Shown here in pieces: positions 7,414 to 8,984 of a stretch of DNA of 8,984 nucleotides. The notes beneath the pieces were generated by a model. That model was not told the origin of the DNA. It saw only the letters and a list, made by a program, of their open reading frames with translations, and searched no databases. Within the stretch, counting starts at the first letter, position 1; every line of letters begins with the position of its first letter. This DNA comes from Rhodocyclaceae bacterium (GTDB taxonomy: Bacteria > Pseudomonadota > Gammaproteobacteria > Burkholderiales > Rhodocyclaceae): contig JANYAW010000377.1 of the NCBI GenBank assembly GCA_025361105.1, forward strand, positions 1 through 8,984. Direction: 5' to 3'. A program made the position numbers and the translations under genes.

Positions 7414-8736
7414 CTATTTGAGTGTTTTCGCTTTTGCATCAAGTTGTCTTAGATGCGCAAGTTTGTCGGCGATTTTTTGTTCCAGTCCACGCGTTGTCGG
7501 TTGATACCAGTTTGGTTCGGGCATGCCATCGGGCAAATAGCGTTCACCTGCGGCGTAGCCTTCGGATTCATCGTGGGCGTAGCGGTAATCGGCGCCGTAG
7601 CCCAGGTCTTTCATCAGTTTCGTGGGCGCGTTGCGCAGGTGTTCCGGCACCGCTTGCGAGTTATCTTTGGCAACAAATGCTCTCGCCGAATTATAGGCGA
7701 GGTAAGCTGAATTCGACTTCGGTGCAACGGCCAAATACAACACCGCATTGGCCAATGCCAGCTCACCTTCGGGGCTGCCCAGTCGCTCGTAAGTTGCTGC
7801 GGCGTTGAGTGCCACTTCCCATGCGCGCGGATCGGCCAGGCCGACATCTTCAATCGCCATGCGCACGATGCGCCGTGCCATGTAGAGCGGGTCGGCGCCG
7901 CCATCGAGCATGCGCACCAGCCAATACAGCGCGGCATCGGGATGCGAGCCACGCACCGATTTGTGCAACGCCGAGATTTGATCGTAAAACGCGTCGCCGC
8001 CTTTGTCGAAACGACGCAAGTCAGAAGCCAAAGTGGAATTCAGCCAGTTGGTGCTGATGACACGCCGTTGATTCTCGAGCGGCAAAGTGGCGGCCGCCGT
8101 TTTAACCGTTTCGATGACATTGAGCAATCGCCGCGCATCGCCATCGGCATAACCGAGCATGCGCGCTTTGGCATCCGGTTCAAAGTCGGTGTCCGGCAAG
8201 GTTTGGCGACAGGCGCGCTCGAATAGTTCACCGAGCTCGTTGGTATCCAGACTCTTGAGCACATACACGGCAGCGCGCGAGAGCAGCGCCGAGTTCACTT
8301 CAAACGAAGGGTTCTCGGTGGTCGCGCCGATGAAAGTAATCGTCCCGCTTTCGACATAAGGCAAAAAAGCGTCTTGCTGCGCTTTGTTAAAGCGATGCAC
8401 TTCGTCGACGAACAGTATCGTTCGCCGCCCTTGATCGGCCATCACTTGCGCATGCTGCATCGCTTCGCGAATATCCTTGACGCCGGAAAAAACCGCCGAG
8501 AGCGCAATGAATTCGGCATCGAAACTATCCGCCATCAAGCGCGCCAAAGTGGTCTTGCCGACACCCGGTGGTCCCCACAAAATCATCGAGTGTGGCGTGC
8601 CGGATTCAAATGCCATTCGCAACGGTTTGCCAGGCCCGATCAAATGGCGCTGACCAATCACCTCATACAGTGCGCGCGGGCGCATTTGCTCGGCCAGCGG
8701 GGCGTGTTTGCCGATGCTTGGGAACAGATCGCTCAT
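7414..8736 (-). CDS. rarA: RarA (MgsA), replication-associated recombination ATPase
   Basis: A 440-residue AAA+ ATPase of the clamp-loader/WRNIP1 family (E. coli RarA 447). It acts at stalled replication forks with SSB and RecA. The N-terminus MSDLF...PLAEQMRPR is typical of the family. Walker A GPPGVGKT is at 55-62, Walker B ILFVDE at 107-112, sensor 1 in GATTENPSF (137-145) and the arginine finger in LLSRA (151-155). The C-terminal part carries the family motifs FYDQISALHKSVRGS, DPLYMARRIVRMAIEDVG and YLPD. I chose the ATG at 8734-8736 because the family starts MSDLF. The frame extends to an ATG at 8793, but those 19 residues are unlike RarA and would cover the divergent ppa promoter. The order rarA-serS is shared with E. 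coli (lolA-rarA-serS). The gene has a 9-base gap to serS and is divergent from ppa. Confidence 0.97.
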   Translation of the reverse strand: MSDLFPSIGKHAPLAEQMRPRALYEVIGQRHLIGPGKPLRMAFESGTPHSMILWGPPGVGKTTLARLMADSFDAEFIALSAVFSGVKDIREAMQHAQVMADQGRRTILFVDEVHRFNKAQQDAFLPYVESGTITFIGATTENPSFEVNSALLSRAAVYVLKSLDTNELGELFERACRQTLPDTDFEPDAKARMLGYADGDARRLLNVIETVKTAAATLPLENQRRVISTNWLNSTLASDLRRFDKGGDAFYDQISALHKSVRGSHPDAALYWLVRMLDGGADPLYMARRIVRMAIEDVGLADPRAWEVALNAAATYERLGSPEGELALANAVLYLAVAPKSNSAYLAYNSARAFVAKDNSQAVPEHLRNAPTKLMKDLGYGADYRYAHDESEGYAAGERYLPDGMPEPNWYQPTTRGLEQKIADKLAHLRQLDAKAKTLK

Positions 8737-8784
8737 ACCACGAAGAATATCAGTCCCGGCGCGAGCCGACGAAAATCTGCTGGC

Positions 8785-8790
8785 TATAAT
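8785..8790 (+). promoter_or_regulatory. -10 element of the ppa promoter
   Basis: A perfect TATAAT lies 42 bases ahead of the ppa start codon, in the 95-base divergent gap between rarA and ppa. No good -35 hexamer lies at 16-18 bases (for example CGAGCC), so an activator or extended contacts may compensate. I see no convincing rarA promoter on the other strand. Confidence 0.55.
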
Positions 8791-8831
8791 CAACTTTCGG
8801 TTTTTACCTGGTTTTTCTTAAGGAGCCCACT

Positions 8832-8984
8832 ATGGGTCTGGATCGCGTTCCCTCAGGCATGGCCTTGCCCAACGACTTCAATGTCGTGATTGAAATTCCC
8901 ATGCATTCGGATCCCATCAAATATGAAGTCGACAAGGAATCCGGCGCGATTTTTGTTGATCGATTCATGTCCACGGCCATGCAT
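8832..8984 (+). CDS. ppa: Inorganic pyrophosphatase (3' cut by window end)
   Basis: The first 51 codons of a family I soluble pyrophosphatase, a cytoplasmic Mg-dependent hexamer that hydrolyses PPi to two phosphates and so drives biosynthetic reactions, including the tRNA charging done by SerS. The visible sequence aligns without gaps to E. coli PPase: VPSGMALP (6-13), VVIEIP (18-23), DPIKYEVDKESGAI (27-40) and FVDRFMSTAM (41-50). Active-site Lys30, Glu32 and Arg44 (E. coli K29, E31 and R43, numbered without the initiator Met) are all present. The start is sure: a strong TAAGGAG (8819-8825) lies 6 bases before ATG. About 125 residues are missing beyond the window. It is divergent from rarA. 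Confidence 0.97.
   Translation, partial: MGLDRVPSGMALPNDFNVVIEIPMHSDPIKYEVDKESGAIFVDRFMSTAMH

Noticed and set aside
8737..8793. N-terminal extension of rarA by 19 residues
   Set aside because: Not RarA-like and it would overlap the ppa -10; the MSDLF start fits the family.

Overview
The window looks like a chromosomal segment of a gammaproteobacterium. This rests on a recognisable RlmM, the rarA–serS gene pair, an MltF-type lytic transglycosylase and an E. coli-like inorganic pyrophosphatase. I cannot fix the genus from sequence alone. Coding density is high, and two convergent gene pairs overlap at their 3' ends.

Layout. Bases 2-952 (+) hold the 3' part of rlmM, cut by the window edge. It runs tail-to-tail into a small ankyrin-repeat protein gene (921-1409, -). 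A divergent gap of about 165 bp separates that from an NAD(P)-binding DUF2520-family gene (1575-2456, +). Bases 2449-2612 (-) carry what looks like a decayed C-terminal end of a membrane protein. A short repeat-bearing stretch follows, and then a block of accessory character: a DinJ/YafQ-type toxin-antitoxin pair with its promoter and operator (2713-3303), a membrane-anchored DUF2726 protein (3429-3911), and a small phage-type DNA-binding protein (3996-4286) ending in a strong bidirectional terminator. The block stops close to the 3' end of a tRNA-Ser(CGA) gene (4477-4566, -).

Beyond the tRNA the window returns to core genes: the mltF-like lipoprotein gene (4679-6157, +), convergent with serS (6118-7404, -). 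serS is preceded by rarA (7414-8736, -), and the two are probably co-transcribed. The start of ppa (8832-8984, +) is divergent from rarA and cut by the window end.

How they fit together. The core genes serve translation (RlmM modifies 23S rRNA, SerS charges tRNA-Ser, and one of its substrates is encoded here), replication-fork maintenance (RarA), wall turnover (MltF) and pyrophosphate removal (PPase). The most accessory-like part is about 2.62-4.47 kb, between the decayed gene and the tRNA. It holds a stability cassette, a nuclease-fold protein of unknown role and a phage-type regulator, but no integrase, transposase or clear attachment repeat. I found no convincing new multi-gene system. The best leads are the DUF2726/HTH pair and the decayed gene at the island edge.
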